A stretch of DNA of 36,107 nucleotides from Gnetum montanum (lineage: Eukaryota > Streptophyta > Gnetopsida > Gnetales > Gnetaceae), in the NCBI GenBank assembly GCA_015680685.1, contig MNCI01000903.1:205071-241177 (forward strand), given 5' to 3'. The notes below the pieces were generated by a model that saw nothing but the letters and a program-made list of their open reading frames with translations, did no database searches and was not told where the DNA came from. Both the position numbers and the translations under genes were made by a program. The stretch's first letter is position 1, and the number at the start of each line of letters is the position of its first letter. Below are positions 1 to 11,900 of the stretch, piece by piece.

Positions 1-247
1 CAAATGGTCCCTCGTGACCAAGTGTTCAACCAATGGTCCCTTGTGACCAAGGGTTGGCCCAACGGTCCCTCGTGACCAAGTGTTCGCCAAACGGTCCCTC
101 GTGACCAAGTGTTCACCGAACGGTCCCTCGTGACCAAGTGTTCGACTAATGATCCCTCGTGGCCAAGGGTTTCCCCAATGGTCCCTCATGACCAAGTGTT
201 CGCCAAACAGTCCCTCATGACCAAGTGTTGGCCCAACGATCCCTCAT

Positions 248-327
248 GACCAAATTTATAAGGGTGCAGGACGGTACGGCTGAAACTGGCCCAATCAGCA
301 TATATGGGAAGAGGTAGCGTTCTCCCT
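248..327 (+). promoter_or_regulatory. Pol I promoter-like spacer box 1
   Basis: First of twelve copies of one ~80-bp block. It opens with GACCAAATTTATAAGGGTG, continues through a CTGAAACTGGCCCAATCA segment and closes with CATATATGGG(G)AGAGGTAGCG. Plant RNA polymerase I start sites are known to match a TATATA(A/G)GGG-type motif, and both ends of the block carry such a motif (TTATAAGGG and ATATATGGG). Duplicated spacer promoters upstream of the gene promoter are established for rDNA of several eukaryotes. Promoter function here is inferred. Confidence 0.6.
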
Positions 328-573
328 AGGAGAACCTTGCATAGCTGCGCTGGCACGAGCACTTTCATGTGACCAAGTGATGGCCCAACAGACCCTCGTA
401 ACCAAGTGTTGGCCAAACAGTCCCTTGTAACCAAGCCTTGAACCAACGGTCCATCGTGGCCAAGTGTTGGTCCAACAGACAATCGTGACCAAGGGTTGGC
501 CAAACGGTCCCTCGTGACCAAGTGTTCGCCAAACGGTCCCCTGTGACCAAGTGTTGTCCCAACGGTCCCTCGT

Positions 574-653
574 GACAAAATTTATAAGGGTGCAGGATGG
601 TACAGCTGAAACTGGCCCAATCAGCATATATGGGGAGAGGTAGCGTTCTCCCT
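574..653 (+). promoter_or_regulatory. Pol I promoter-like spacer box 2
   Basis: Second copy of the block. The head has GACAAAATTTATAAGG, one base different from the usual head. The tail has ATATATGGGGAGAGG. It is embedded between 29-bp repeats. Confidence 0.6.
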
Positions 654-760
654 AGGCACGAGCACTTTCATGTGAATAAGTGTTGGTCAAACAGTCCCTC
701 GTAACCAAGTGTTGAACCAATGGTCCCTCATGACCAAGGGTTGGCCCAACGGTCCCTTGT

Positions 761-840
761 GACCAAATTTATAAGGGTGTAGGATGGTATGGTTGAAACT
801 GGCCCAATCAGCATATATGCAGAGAGGTAGCGTTCTCCCT
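761..840 (+). promoter_or_regulatory. Pol I promoter-like spacer box 3
   Basis: Third copy. The start-like motif is altered to ATATATGCAGAGAGG, so the G-run is broken. Only about 110 bp separate it from box 2, the closest spacing in the array, and box 4 shares the same altered motif. Confidence 0.55.
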
Positions 841-976
841 AGGCACGAGCACTTTCATGTGAGTAAGTGTTGGTCAAACAGTCCCTCGTAACCAAGTGTT
901 GGCCAAATGGTCCCTTGTGACCAACTATCGGCCCAACGGTCCCTCGTGCCCAAGGGTTGGCCCAACGGTCCCTTGT

Positions 977-1056
977 GACCAAATTTATAAGGGTGTAGGA
1001 TGGTATGGTTGAAACTGGCCCAATCAGCATATATGCAGAGAGGTAGCGTTCTCCCT
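977..1056 (+). promoter_or_regulatory. Pol I promoter-like spacer box 4
   Basis: Fourth copy. It carries the same ATATATGCAGAGAGG variant as box 3, so boxes 3 and 4 and the repeats between them look like one recent segmental duplication. Confidence 0.55.
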
Positions 1057-1388
1057 AGGAGCACCTTACATAGCTGCGCTGGCACAAGTACTTTCACGTG
1101 ACCAAGTGATGGCCCAACGGATCCTCATAACCAAGTGTTCGCCAAACGGTCCCTCATGACCAAGTGTTGAACCAACGGTCCCTCGTGACCAAGTGTTGGT
1201 CCAACAGACAATCGTGACCAAGGGTTGGCCCAATGGTCCCTCGTGGCCAAGGGTTGGCCCAACGGACCCTCGTACCAAGTGCTCACCAAACGGTCCCTCA
1301 TGACCAAGTTTTCGCCAAATGGTCCCTCGTGACCAAGGGTTGCCCCAACGGTCCCTCGTGACGAAGTGTTCGCCAAACGGTCCCTTGT

Positions 1389-1468
1389 GACCAAATTTAT
1401 AAGGGTGCAGGATGGTACAGCTGCAACTGGCCCAATCAGCATATATGGGGAGAGGTAGCATTCTCCCT
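1389..1468 (+). promoter_or_regulatory. Pol I promoter-like spacer box 5
   Basis: Fifth copy, with head GACCAAATTTATAAGGGTG and tail ATATATGGGGAGAGGTAGCA. It is followed by TTCTCCCTGGGAGCACC, the tail that resembles the 15-bp satellite further right. Confidence 0.6.
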
Positions 1469-1975
1469 GGGAGCACCTTGCATAGCTACGCTGGCACGAG
1501 CACTTTCACGTGACCAAGTGATGGCCCAATGGACCCTCATAACCAAGTGTTGGCCAAATGGTCCCTTGTGACCAAGTGTTGAACCAATGGTCCCTCGTGA
1601 CCAGGGGTTGGCCCAACAGACAATCGTGACCACGGGTTGGCCCAACGGTCCCTCGTGGCCAAGGGTTAGCCCAACGGTCCCTCGTGACCAAGGTTTTGCC
1701 AAATAGTCCCTCGTGACCAAGTGTTCGCCAAATGGTCCCTCGTGACCAAGGGTTGCCCAAACGGTCCCTCGTGACCAAGTGTTCGCCAAACGATCCCTCG
1801 TGACCAAGTGTTGGCCCAACGGTCCCTCATGACCAAGTGTTGGCGCAACGGACGCTCGTGACCAAGGGTTGGCCAAACGATCCCTTGTGACCAAGTGTTC
1901 GCCAAACGGTCCCTCGTGACCAAGTGTTCGCCAAACGATCCCTCGTGACCAAGTGTTGGCCCAACGGTCCCTCGT

Positions 1976-2055
1976 GACCAAATTTATAAGGGTGCAGGAT
2001 GGTATGGCTGAAACTGGCCCAATCAACATATATGGGGAGAGGTAGCGTTCTCCCT
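1976..2055 (+). promoter_or_regulatory. Pol I promoter-like spacer box 6
   Basis: Sixth copy. It has AATCAACATATATGGGGAG where boxes 1-5 have AATCAGCATATATGG. The CAACATATAT form is also found in the inverted box and in the two right-most boxes. Confidence 0.6.
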
Positions 2056-2968
2056 GGGAGCACCTTGCATAGCTGCGCTGGCACGAGCACTTTCACGTGA
2101 TCAAGTGATGGACCAACAAACCCTCGTAACCAAGTGTTGGCCAGACGGTCCCTCGTGACCAAGTGTTGAACCAACGGTCCCTCGTGACCAGGGGTTGGCC
2201 CAACAGACAATCATGACCATGGGTTGGCCCAACGGTCCCTCGTGGCCAAGGGTTGGCCCAACGGTACCTCGTGACCAAGTGTTCGCCAAACGGTCCCTCA
2301 TGACCAAGGGTTGCCCCAAAGGTCCCTCGTGACCAAGTGTTCGCCAAACGGCCCCTCGTGACCAAGTGTTCGCCCAACGGTCCCTCATGACCAAGTGATG
2401 GCCCAATGGACCCTCGTAACTAAGTGTTGGCCAAACGGTCCCTCGTGACCAAGTCTTGAACCAACGGTCCCTCGTGACCAAGTGTTGGTCCAATAGAAAA
2501 TCGTGACCAAGGGTTGGCCCAACAGTCCCTTGTGGCCAAGGGTTGGCCCAACGGTCCCTCGTGGCCAAGGGTTGGCCCAACGGTACCTCGTGACCAAGTG
2601 TTCGCCAAACGGTCCCTCATGACCAAGGGTTGCCCCAATGGTCCCTCATGACCAAGTGTTCTCCAAATGGTCCCTCGTGACCAAGGGTTGCCCCAATGGT
2701 CCCTCATGACCAAGTGATGGCCCAACGGACCCTCGCAACCAAGTGTTGGCCAGACGGTCCCTCGTGACCAGGGGTTGGCCCAACAGACAATCATGACCAT
2801 GGGTTGGCCCAACGGTCTCTCATGACCAAGTGTTTGCCCAATGGTCCCTCATGACCAAGGGTCGCCCCAATGGTCCCTCGTGACCAGGGGTTGGCCCAAC
2901 AGTCCCTTGTGGCCAAGGGTTGGCCCAAGGGTCCCTCGTGACCAGGGGTTGGCCCAACAGTCCCTTTT

Positions 2969-3048
2969 GACCAAATTTATAAGGGTGCAGGATGGTACGG
3001 CTGAAATTGGCCCAATCAGCATATATGGGGAGAGGTAGTGTTCTCCCT
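2969..3048 (+). promoter_or_regulatory. Pol I promoter-like spacer box 7
   Basis: Seventh copy. It differs from boxes 1-6 by CTGAAATTGGCCC in the middle, a C-to-T change shared with boxes 8 and 9. Confidence 0.6.
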
Positions 3049-3669
3049 GGTAGCACCTGGCATAGCTGCGTTGGCACGAGCACTTGCACGTGACCAAGTG
3101 ATGGCCCAACGGACCCTCGTAACCAAGTGTTGGCCAAATGGTCCCTCATGACCAAGTGTTGAACCAATGATCCCTCATGGCCAAGGGTTGGCCCAACCGT
3201 CCCTCGTGACCATGTGTTTTCCAAATAGTCCCTCGTGACCAAGTGTTCGCCAAACGGTCCCTCGTGACCAAGTGGTAGCCCAACGGTCCCTCGTGACCAA
3301 GTGTGCGCCAAACGGTCCCTCGTGACCAAGTGTGCGCCAAACGGTCCCTCGTGACCAAGTGTTTGCAAAACGGTCCCTACGACCAAGGGTTGGCCCAACG
3401 GTCCCTCGTGACCAAGTGTTCGCCAAATGGTCCCTCATGACCAAGTGTTCGCCAAACGGTACCTTATGACCAACTATTGGCCAAACGGTCCCTCGTGACC
3501 AAGGGTTGGCCCAACGGTCCCTCGTGACCAAGTGTTTGCCAAACGGTCCCTACGACCAAGGGTTGGCCCAACGGTCCCTCGTGACCAAGGGTTGTCCCAA
3601 TGGTCCCTCGTGACCAAGTGTTCGCCAAACGGTCCCTCGTGACCAAGTGGTAGCCCAACAGTCCCTTTT

Positions 3670-3749
3670 GACCAAATTTATAAGGGTGCAGGATGGTACG
3701 GCTGAAATTGGCCCAATCAGCATATATGGGGAGAGGTAGCGTTCTCCCT
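3670..3749 (+). promoter_or_regulatory. Pol I promoter-like spacer box 8
   Basis: Eighth copy, at the boundary between the two satellite types. The 29-bp array ends at its head and the 15-bp satellite starts from its tail (GTTCTCCCTGGGAGCACC). Confidence 0.6.
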
Positions 3750-5805
3750 GGGAGCACCGCATGGTGCTCTCGTGAGAGTGCTATCCATGGGAGCACCTTG
3801 CATAGCTGTGCTGGCACGAGCGCTCTTAGGAGTCCAAGTGCTGGCCAAACGGATGCCCTCCCTAAGAGCATTCTCCCTGAGAGCATTCTCCTTGAGAGTG
3901 CCTTCCCAGTATGCACGTGAGAGTGTTCTCCTTGAGAGCACCCTCCCAGAGAGCACTCTCCCTGAGAGCGGCCTCCCTTAGAGCGTTCTCCTTGATAGTG
4001 CCTTGCGCTACGCATGTGAGAGCATTCTCTTGGACCATGCCCTTCCTAGGAGTGCCCTCCCTGAGAAAAAGGGTTGGCCCAACGGAGCTTCGTGACCAAA
4101 TTTATAAGGGTGCAAGATGGTATGGCTGAAATTGGCCCATACAGCATATATGGGGAGAGGTAGCGTTCTTCTTGGGAGCATCACACGGTGCTCTCACGAG
4201 AGCGCTCTCACAAGAGCGCCTCGCATAGCTGCGCTGGCAAGTGCACTCTCACAAGAGCATCTCATGCAGTGCTTAAGAGAGCACTCTCCGTGGGAGTGCC
4301 TCTTGCTACGCAACATGATGGTGTTCTCTCTTAGAGTGTACTCCCCGAGAGAGCCTTGTGTTGTGCATTTGAGAGCATTTACAATGAGAGAGGCCTCGTT
4401 GAGAGCATTCCGTTGGAGAGCGCTCTTCCTGGGAGTGGCCTCCCTGAAAGCATTCTTCTCGAGAATGCCCTCCTTGAGAGTGTTCTCTGTGAGAGTGCCC
4501 TCCCTAAGCATGCTCAACGTGAGCGCACTCTCTGTGGGAGCATCCTCCATGAGAACCCTCTCCTATAGAGCGTTCTCACTGACAACGTTCTCCCCGAGAG
4601 CACCTTACACTACGCACGTGAGAGCGTTACCCTTGGGAGCATCCTCCCTGAGAGTGCCTTGCGCTATGCACGTGAGAGCTTTCTCCTAGAAAGCGTCCTC
4701 ATTGAGCGTGTTCTCTTGGAGAGTGCCCTCCTTGGGAACGGTCTCCTCGAGAGCACCCTTGTTAAGAGAGTTCTCGCTGAGTGCACCCTCTCTGAGAGCA
4801 CCTTGCTTTACGCACGTGAGGATGTCCTCTGTGAGAGCAGTATTCCTGAGAGCATTCTCGTTGAGTGCACCCTCTCTGAGAGCACCTTGCGTTACGCACG
4901 TGAGGACGCCCTCCTCGAGAGCATGCTCTGTGAGAGCGTTCTCCTTGAGAGTGCCCTCCTTGAGAACGGTCTCCTCGAGAGCGCTCTTGTTGAGAGCATT
5001 CTCGCTGAGTGCACCCTCTCTGAGAGCACCTTGTGTTACATACGTGAGGATGCCCTCTGTGAGAGTGGTGTTCTTGAGAGCGTTCTCGCTGAGTGCACCC
5101 TCTCTGAGAGCACCTTACATTACGCATGTGAGGATGCCCTCCTCGAGAGCATGCTCCCTGAGAGCGTTCTCCTGAGAGAGCTCCCTCCATGGGAGCGTTC
5201 TCCCTGAGTACACATTGCGCTACCCATGTGAGAGTGGGCTAACTGAGGATGCCCTCTCCAATAGCATCCTCCTTAAGACTACCCTTTGCGAGATCATTCT
5301 CTGTGAGAGAAGCCTTTGTTAGAGCAGCCTCCCTGAGAGCGTTCTCCTTGAGATCACCCTCCCTAAGAGTGCCTTGTGCTATGCTCATGAGAGTGTTCTC
5401 CTTGAGAGCACCCTCATTGAAAGCATTCTCTCAAAGAGCACCCTCTATTAGAGGGGTGTTCCTGAGAGCGTTCTCGCTGAGTGCACCCTCTTTGAGAGTG
5501 CCTTGTGCTACGCACGTGAGAATGTTCTCCTCAAGAGCACGCTCGTTGAGAGCATTCTCATGGAGAGCAGCCTTTGTTAGAGCATTCTTGCTGAGAGCGC
5601 CCTCAATGAGAGAGCCCTTGTTGAGAGCATTTTGTTGTAGAGCGCTATTTCTGGGAGTGGCCTCCCTAAAAGCGTTCTCTGCGAGAATGCCCTCCTTGAG
5701 AGCGTTCTTCCTGAGAGCGCCCTCCTTGAGCACACTCTCAGTGGGAGCACCCTCCATGAGAACGCTCTCCTAGAGAGCACCCTCCTTGAGAGTGCACTCT
5801 CGGGC
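3750..5805 (+). repeat. 15-bp satellite, block 1
   Basis: Direct repeats of a 15-bp unit, consensus near TCTCCYTGAGAGCRY, in unbroken phase for long stretches (for example 4860-5160). The first ~350 bp mixes box tail, short 29-bp remnants and 15-bp units. Box 9 lies inside at 4094-4173. A recurring variant phrase, CCTTGCGTTACGCACGTGAG, appears about every 150 bp between 4800 and 5130 and marks a local multi-unit period. Because the period is a multiple of three, several frames stay open and give artificial Leu/Ser/Arg-rich or Glu/Ser/Leu-rich reading frames on both strands. I do not call these coding. Confidence 0.92.
4094..4173 (+). promoter_or_regulatory. Pol I promoter-like spacer box 9
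   Basis: Ninth copy, isolated within the 15-bp satellite but preceded by a short remnant of the 29-bp array (GGGTTGGCCCAACGGAGCTT). The tail reads ATATATGGGGAGAGGTAGCG. This shows that the two satellites were once adjacent to every box. Confidence 0.58.
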
Positions 5806-5881
5806 AGAACACTATCTCTCCCTATATATGTTGATTAGGCCAGTTTTAGCCATGCTGTCCCATGTCCTTATAAATTTGGTC
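5806..5881 (-). promoter_or_regulatory. Inverted Pol I promoter-like box 10
   Basis: The only copy on the opposite strand. Read on the minus strand it has GACCAAATTTATAAGGACAT at the head and CAACATATATAGGGAGAG at the tail. It is preceded, on that strand, by a 29-bp-array remnant (CCAAGCGTTGGCCAAATGGA). The surrounding 15-bp satellite keeps its plus orientation, so only about 100 bp is inverted. Confidence 0.58.
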
Positions 5882-5905
5882 ACGAAGCTCCATTTGGCCA
5901 ACGCT

Positions 5906-8900
5906 TGGTCGAGAGCGTCTCCTAAAAAAAGTTCTCGGTGAGAGCGGCCTTTCGGAGAGCATTCTCCTTGAGAGTGCCTTGGGCTAGCACGTGACATTGT
6001 TCTCCTAGAGAGCACCTTCGTTGAGAGCTCCTTTTCGAAGGGTGCCCTCCCCGAGAGTGACCTCCTTGAGAGCACCTTGTGTTGCGCACCTGAGAGTGTT
6101 CTCCTCGAGAGCATACTTGTTGAGAGCGTTCTCTTGGAGAGTGCCCTTCTTGAGATTGGTCTCGCCAAGGGCACCCTCCCTGAGAGCATTCTCGTTGAGA
6201 GCGCCCTCCGTTAGAGTGGCCTTCTAAAGAGCTTTCTCCTTGAGAGGGCCCTCGCTGGGAGCGTTCTCCCTGTAACACCCTGGTTGAGAGCATTCTTTTG
6301 TAGAGCGCCCTTCCTAAGAGTGCCCTCCCTGAGAATGCCCTCTTTGAGAGTAGTCTCCTTGAGGACGTCCTCATGGGTAGCGCTCTCCTTGTTGCATCCT
6401 TGTTGAGAGCGGTCTCCCTGGAGAATGCCCTCCTTGAGAGTGGTCTCCCTGAGAGCACGCTCATGGGGAGCGGTCTTCATAAGAGTGCCCTCCTTAAGAA
6501 CATACTTCTTGAGAGCGATCTTGCTGAGGATGACTTCATCGTGAACATTCTCCCCTCGAGCACCCTCATCAGGAGTAGTTTCCTTGGGAGTGGTCTTCCT
6601 AATTGTGCCCTCCCTGAGAACACCCTCCTTGAGAGTAATCTCATTGAGGATGCCCTCATTGAGAGTGTTCTCCCAGGAGCGCCCTCATTGAGAGCGCCCT
6701 CATCGGGAGGAGTCTCCTTGGGAGTGGTCTTCCTAAGAGTGCCCTCCCTGAGAATGTCCTCCTTGAGAGCAATCTCACTGAGGATGCTTTCATCGGGAGC
6801 ATTCTCCCTGGAGCGCCCTTGTTGAGAGCGGTCTCCCTGGAGAATGCCCTCCTTGAGAGCGGTCTCTGTGACAACGCCCTCATCGGAGCATTCTCCTTGG
6901 AGCACCCTCATTGAGAGCATTTTGTCGAAGAGTGCCCTCCTTGAGAGCATTCGCCCTAAGAGCATCCTCCATTAGAGCGGCTTCCATGAGAGCGTTCTCC
7001 ATGAGAGCACCTTACGTTACGCACGTGAGAGTTTTTAGCTTGAAATCGTTCTTTCGTAGAGTGCCCTTCGTAAGAGCGTCCTCCCTGAGAATGCCCTCCT
7101 CGAGAGTGATCTCCCTGAGGACGTCCTCATCGGTAGCATTCTCCTTGGAGTGCCCTTGTTGAGAGCGGTCTCTCTGAGAGCGCACTCATGGGGAGCGGTC
7201 TTCGTAAGAGTGCCTTCCCTGAGAACACCCTCCTTGAGAATGGTCTCCCTGAGGACACCTTCATCGGGAGCATTCTCCCTGAAGCACCTTCATTGAGAGC
7301 GCCCCCATCGGGAGCAGTCTCCTTGGGAGTGCCCTTCCTAAGAGCGCCCTTCCTGAGAATGCCCTCGTTGAGAGCGATCACACTGCGGACGCCCTCATGG
7401 GTAGCGTTCTCCGTGTTGCACCCTTGTGGAGAGGGTTCTCCCTGGAGAACGCCCTCCTTGAGAGCAGTCTCCCTGAGAGTGCACTTATGGGCAGTAGTCT
7501 TGGTAAGAGTGCCCTCCTTGAGAATGCCCTTCTTGAGAGTGATCTTGCTGAGGACGACTTCATCGTGAATGTTCTCCCCTCAAGCGCCCTCATCGGGAGT
7601 AGCCTCCTTGGGAGCGGTCTTCCTAAGTGTGCCCTCCCTGAGAACATCCTCCTTGAGAGCAATCTCATTGAGGACGCCCTCATCGGGAGTGCTCTCCCTG
7701 GAGCACGCTCATTGAGAGCGCCCTCGTCAGGAGGAGTCTCCTTGGGAGCAGTCTTCCTAAGAGTGCCCTCCCTGAGAACGCCCTCCTTGAGAGCAATCTC
7801 ACTGAGGACGCTTTCATCAGGAGCATTCTCCCTGGAGCGCCCTTGTTGAGAGCGGTCTCCCTGGAGAATGTCCTCCTTGAGAGCAGTCTCTGTGACAGCG
7901 CCCTCATCGGAAGCGTTCTCCTTGGAGCACCCTCATTGAGAGAGTTTTATTGAAGAGTGCCCTCCTTGAGAGCGTTCTCCCTGACAGTATCCTCCGTTAG
8001 AGCTGCCTCCATGAGAGCGGTCTCCTTGAGGAAGTCCTCATCGGTAGCATTCTCCTTAGAGCGCCCTCATTGAGAGCGGTCTCTCTGAGAGCGCACTCAT
8101 GGGGAGCGGTCTACTTGAGAGCGGTCTTCGTAAGAGTGCCCTCCCTGAGAATGCCCTCCCTGAGAACGGTCTCCCTAAGGACGCCTTCATCGGGAGGGTT
8201 CTCCCCAGAGTGCCTTCATTGAGAGCACCCCCATTGGGAGCAGTCTCCTTAGGAGTGCCCTTCCTAAGAGTGCCCTCCCTGAGAACACCCTTGTTGAGAG
8301 CGATCTCATTGCAGATGCCCTCATGGGTAGCGTTCTCCCTGTTGCGCCCTCATGGAGAGCGGTCTCCCTGGAGAACGCCCTCATTGAGAGCAGTCTCCCT
8401 GAGAGGGTGGTCATGGACAGCAGTCTTCGTAAGAGTGCCCTCCTTGAGAACGCCCTTCTTGAGAGCGATCTTGCTGAGGACGACTTCATCATGAACGTTC
8501 TCCCCTCAAGCGCCCTCATCAGGAGCAGTCTCCTTGGGAGCGTTCTTCCTAAGTGTGCCCTCCCTGAGAACGCCCTCCTTGAGAGCAATCTCACTGAGGA
8601 CGCCCTCATCGGGAGTGCTCTCCCTAGAGTGCCCTCATTGAGAGTGCCCTCGTCAGGAGGAGTCTCCTTAGGAGTGGTCTTCCTAAGAGTGCCCTCCCTG
8701 ATAATGCCCTCCTTGAGAGCAATCTCACTAAGGATGCTTTCATTAGAAGCGTTCTCCCTGGGTTGACCTCATTGAGAGCGGTCTCCCTGGAGAATGCCCT
8801 CCTTGAGAGCGGTCTCTGTGACAGCACCCTCATCGGAGCGTTCTCCTTAGAGCACCCTCATTGAGAGAGTTTTGTCGAAGAGTGCCCTCCTTGAGAGCGT

Positions 8901-11900
8901 TCTCCCTGAGATCATCCTCTGTTAGAGTGGCCTCCGTGAGAGCGTTCTCCATGAGAACACCTTGCGTTACGCACGTGAGAGATTTCAGCATGAGAGCGTT
9001 CTTTCGTAGAGTGCCCTTCGTAAGAGCGTCCTCCCTGAGAACGTCGTCCTCGAGAGCAATCTCCCTAAGGATGTCCTCATCGGTAGCATTCTCCTTGGAG
9101 CACCCTCGTTGAGAGCGGTCTCTCTGAGAGCGTGCTCATGGGAAGCGGTCTACTTAAGAGCGGTCTTCATAAGAGTGCCCTCCCTGAGAACGCCCTCCCT
9201 GAGAATAGTCTCCCTGAGGACGCCTTCATCAGGAGCATTCTCCCTGGAGTACCTTCATTAAGAGCACCCCCATCGGGAGCAGTCTCCTTGGGAGCACCCT
9301 TCCTAAGAGCACCCTCCCTGAGAATGCCCTCGTTGAGAGCAATCTCACTGCGGACGCCCTCATGGGTAGTGTTCTCCCTATTGTACCCTCATGGAGAGCG
9401 GTCTCCTTGAGAGCATGCTCATGGGCAGCGGTCTTCGTAAGAGTGCCCTCCTTGAGAACACCCTTCTTGAGAGCGATCTTGCTGAGGATGACTTCATCGT
9501 GAATGTTCTCCCCTCGAGCGTCCTCATCGGGAGTAGTCTCCTTGGGAGTGGTCTTCCTAAGTGTGCCCTCCTTGAGAACGCCCTCCTTGAGAGCAATCTC
9601 ACTAAGGACACCCTCATCGGGAGCGCTCTCCCTGGAGCGCCCTCATTGAGGGTGCCCTCATCGGGAGGAGTCTCCTTGGGAGCGGTCTTCCTAAGAGTGA
9701 CCTGCCTGAGAACACCCTCCCTGAGAGCAATCTCACTAAGGATGCTTTCATTGGAAGCGTTCTCCCTGGAGCGCCCTCATTGAGAGCGTTCTCCCTAGAG
9801 AATGCCCTCCTTGAGAGCGGTCTCTATGATAGCACCCTCATCAGAGCGTTCTCCTTGGAGCATCCTCATTCATAGTGTTTTGTCGAAGAGTGCCCTCCTT
9901 GAGAGCATTCTCCCTGAGAGCATCCTCCATTAGAGCGGCCTCTGTGAGAGCGTTCTACATGAGAGCACCTTGCGTTATGCATGTGAGAGTTTTCAACTTG
10001 AGAGCATTCTTTTGTAGAGCGCCCTTCGTAATAGCGTCCTCCATGAGAATGCCCTCCTCGAGAGCAGTCTCCCTGAGGACATCCTCATCGGTAGCGTTCT
10101 CCTTGGAGCACCCTCATTGAGAGCGGTCTCTTTGAGAGCGTGCTCATGGGGAGCGGTCTACTTGAGACTGGTCTTCGTAAGAGTGCCCTCCCTGAGAACG
10201 CCCTCCCTGAGAATGGTCTCCCTAAGGATGCCTTCATCGGGAGCATTCTCCCTGGAGCACCTTCATTGAGAGTGCCCCCATCGGGAGCAGTCTCCTTGGG
10301 AGTGCCCTTCCTAAGAGTGCCCTCGTTGAGAGTGATCTCACTGCAGATGCCCTCATGGGTAGTGTTCTCCCTGTTGTGCCCTCATGGAGAGCGGTCTCCC
10401 TGAAGAACGTCCTCCTTGAGAGTGGTCTCCTTGAGAGCATGCTCATGGGGAGCGGTCTTCGTAAGAGTGCCCTCCTGTAGAACGCCCTTCCTGAGAGTGA
10501 TCTTGCTGAGGACGACTTCATCGTGAATGTTCTCCCCTCGAGCGCCCTCATCGGGAGCAGTCTCCTTGGGAGTGGTCTTCCTAAGTGTGCCCTCCCTGAG
10601 AACACCCTCCTTGAGAGCAATCTCACTAAGGACGCCCTCATCAGGAGTGCTCTCCCTGGAGCACCCTCATTGAGAGCGCCCTTGTCGAGAGGAGTCTCCT
10701 TGGGAGCGATCTTCCTAAGAGTGCCCTCCCTAAGAACATGCTCCTTGAGAGTAATCTCACTGAGGATGCTTTCATCGGGAGCATACTCCCTGGAGCACCC
10801 TCATTGAGAGCGGTCTCCCTAAAGAATACCCTCCTTGAGAGCAGTCTTTGTGACAGCACCCTCATCGAAAGTGTTCTCCTTGGAGCACCCTCATTGAGAG
10901 CATTTTGTCGAAGAGTTCCCTCCTTGAGAGCATTCTCCCTGAGAGCATCCTTCGTTAGAGTGGCCTTCGTGAGAGCGGTCTCCCTAAGGACATCCTCATC
11001 GGTAGCGTTCTCCTTGGAGCGTTCTCGTTGAGAGAAGTCTCTCTGAGAGCGCACTCATGGGGAGTGGTCTACTTGAGAGCGGTGTTCGTAAGAGTGCCAT
11101 CCCTGAGAACGTCCTCCCTGAGAACGGTCTCCCTGAGGATGCCTTCATCGAGAGCATTCTCCATAGAGCGCCTTCATTGAGAGTGCCCCCATCGGGAGTA
11201 GTCTCCTTGGGAGCACCCTTCCTAAGAGCGCCCTCCCTGGGAATGCCCTCATTGAGAGTGATCTCACTATGGACACCCTCATGGGTAGTGTTCTCCCTGT
11301 TGCGCCCTCATGGAGAGCGGTCTCCCTGGAGAATGCCCTCCTTGAGAGCGGTCTCCCTGAGAGCACGCTCATGGGTAGCGGTCTTCATAAGAGTGCCCTC
11401 CTTGAGAATGCCCTTCTTGAAAGAGATCTTGCTAAGGACGACTTCATCGTGAACGTTCTCACCTCGAGCACCCTCATCGGGAGTAGTCTCCTTGGGAGCG
11501 GTCTTCCTAAGTGTGCCCTCCCTGAGAACGCCCTCCTTGAGAGCAATCTCATTGAGGANAATCTCACTGAGAAAGCTTTCATCGGGAGCGTTCTCCCTGG
11601 AGCGTCCTCGTTGAGAGCGGTCTCCCTAGAGAATGCCCTCCTTGAGAGCGGTCTCCCTGGAGAATGCCCTCCTTGAGAGCGGTCTCTGTGACAGCACCCT
11701 CATTGGAAGCGTTCTCCTTGGAGTGCCCTCATTGAGAGCATTTTTTCAAAGAGTGCCCTCATTGAGAGCATTTTTTCAAAGAGTGCCCTCCTTGAGAGCG
11801 TTCTCCCTGAGAGCATCCTCTATTAGAGCAGCCTCCGTGAGAGCGTTCTCCATGAGAGCGCCTTGCATTACCCACGTGAGAGTTTTCAACTTGAGAGTGT

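Larger units (their letters stand above)
1..3669 (+). repeat. 29-bp tandem array of the rDNA intergenic spacer
   Basis: Direct repeats with a 29-bp period, for example starts at 63, 92, 121 and 150. The core is GGTCCCTCGTGACCAA followed by a variable half such as GTGTTCGCCAAAC or GGGTTGGCCCAAC. I estimate roughly a hundred copies, running off the left edge of the window. Eight ~80-bp promoter-like boxes interrupt it, most followed by a short tail (GCACCTTGCATAGCTGCGCT type) before the array resumes. Variation between copies is mainly C/T and G/A. Long reading frames on the minus strand here follow the repeat and are not genes. The array lies upstream of an rRNA unit on the same strand, so I place it in the intergenic spacer. 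Confidence 0.93.

Noticed and set aside
186-3981. Many overlapping reading frames of 60-190 codons in the 29-bp array
   Set aside because: The translations simply repeat the tandem unit (GHEGPFGEHLVTRD-like), shift frame between copies and occur in several frames at once. There is no sign of selection for protein.
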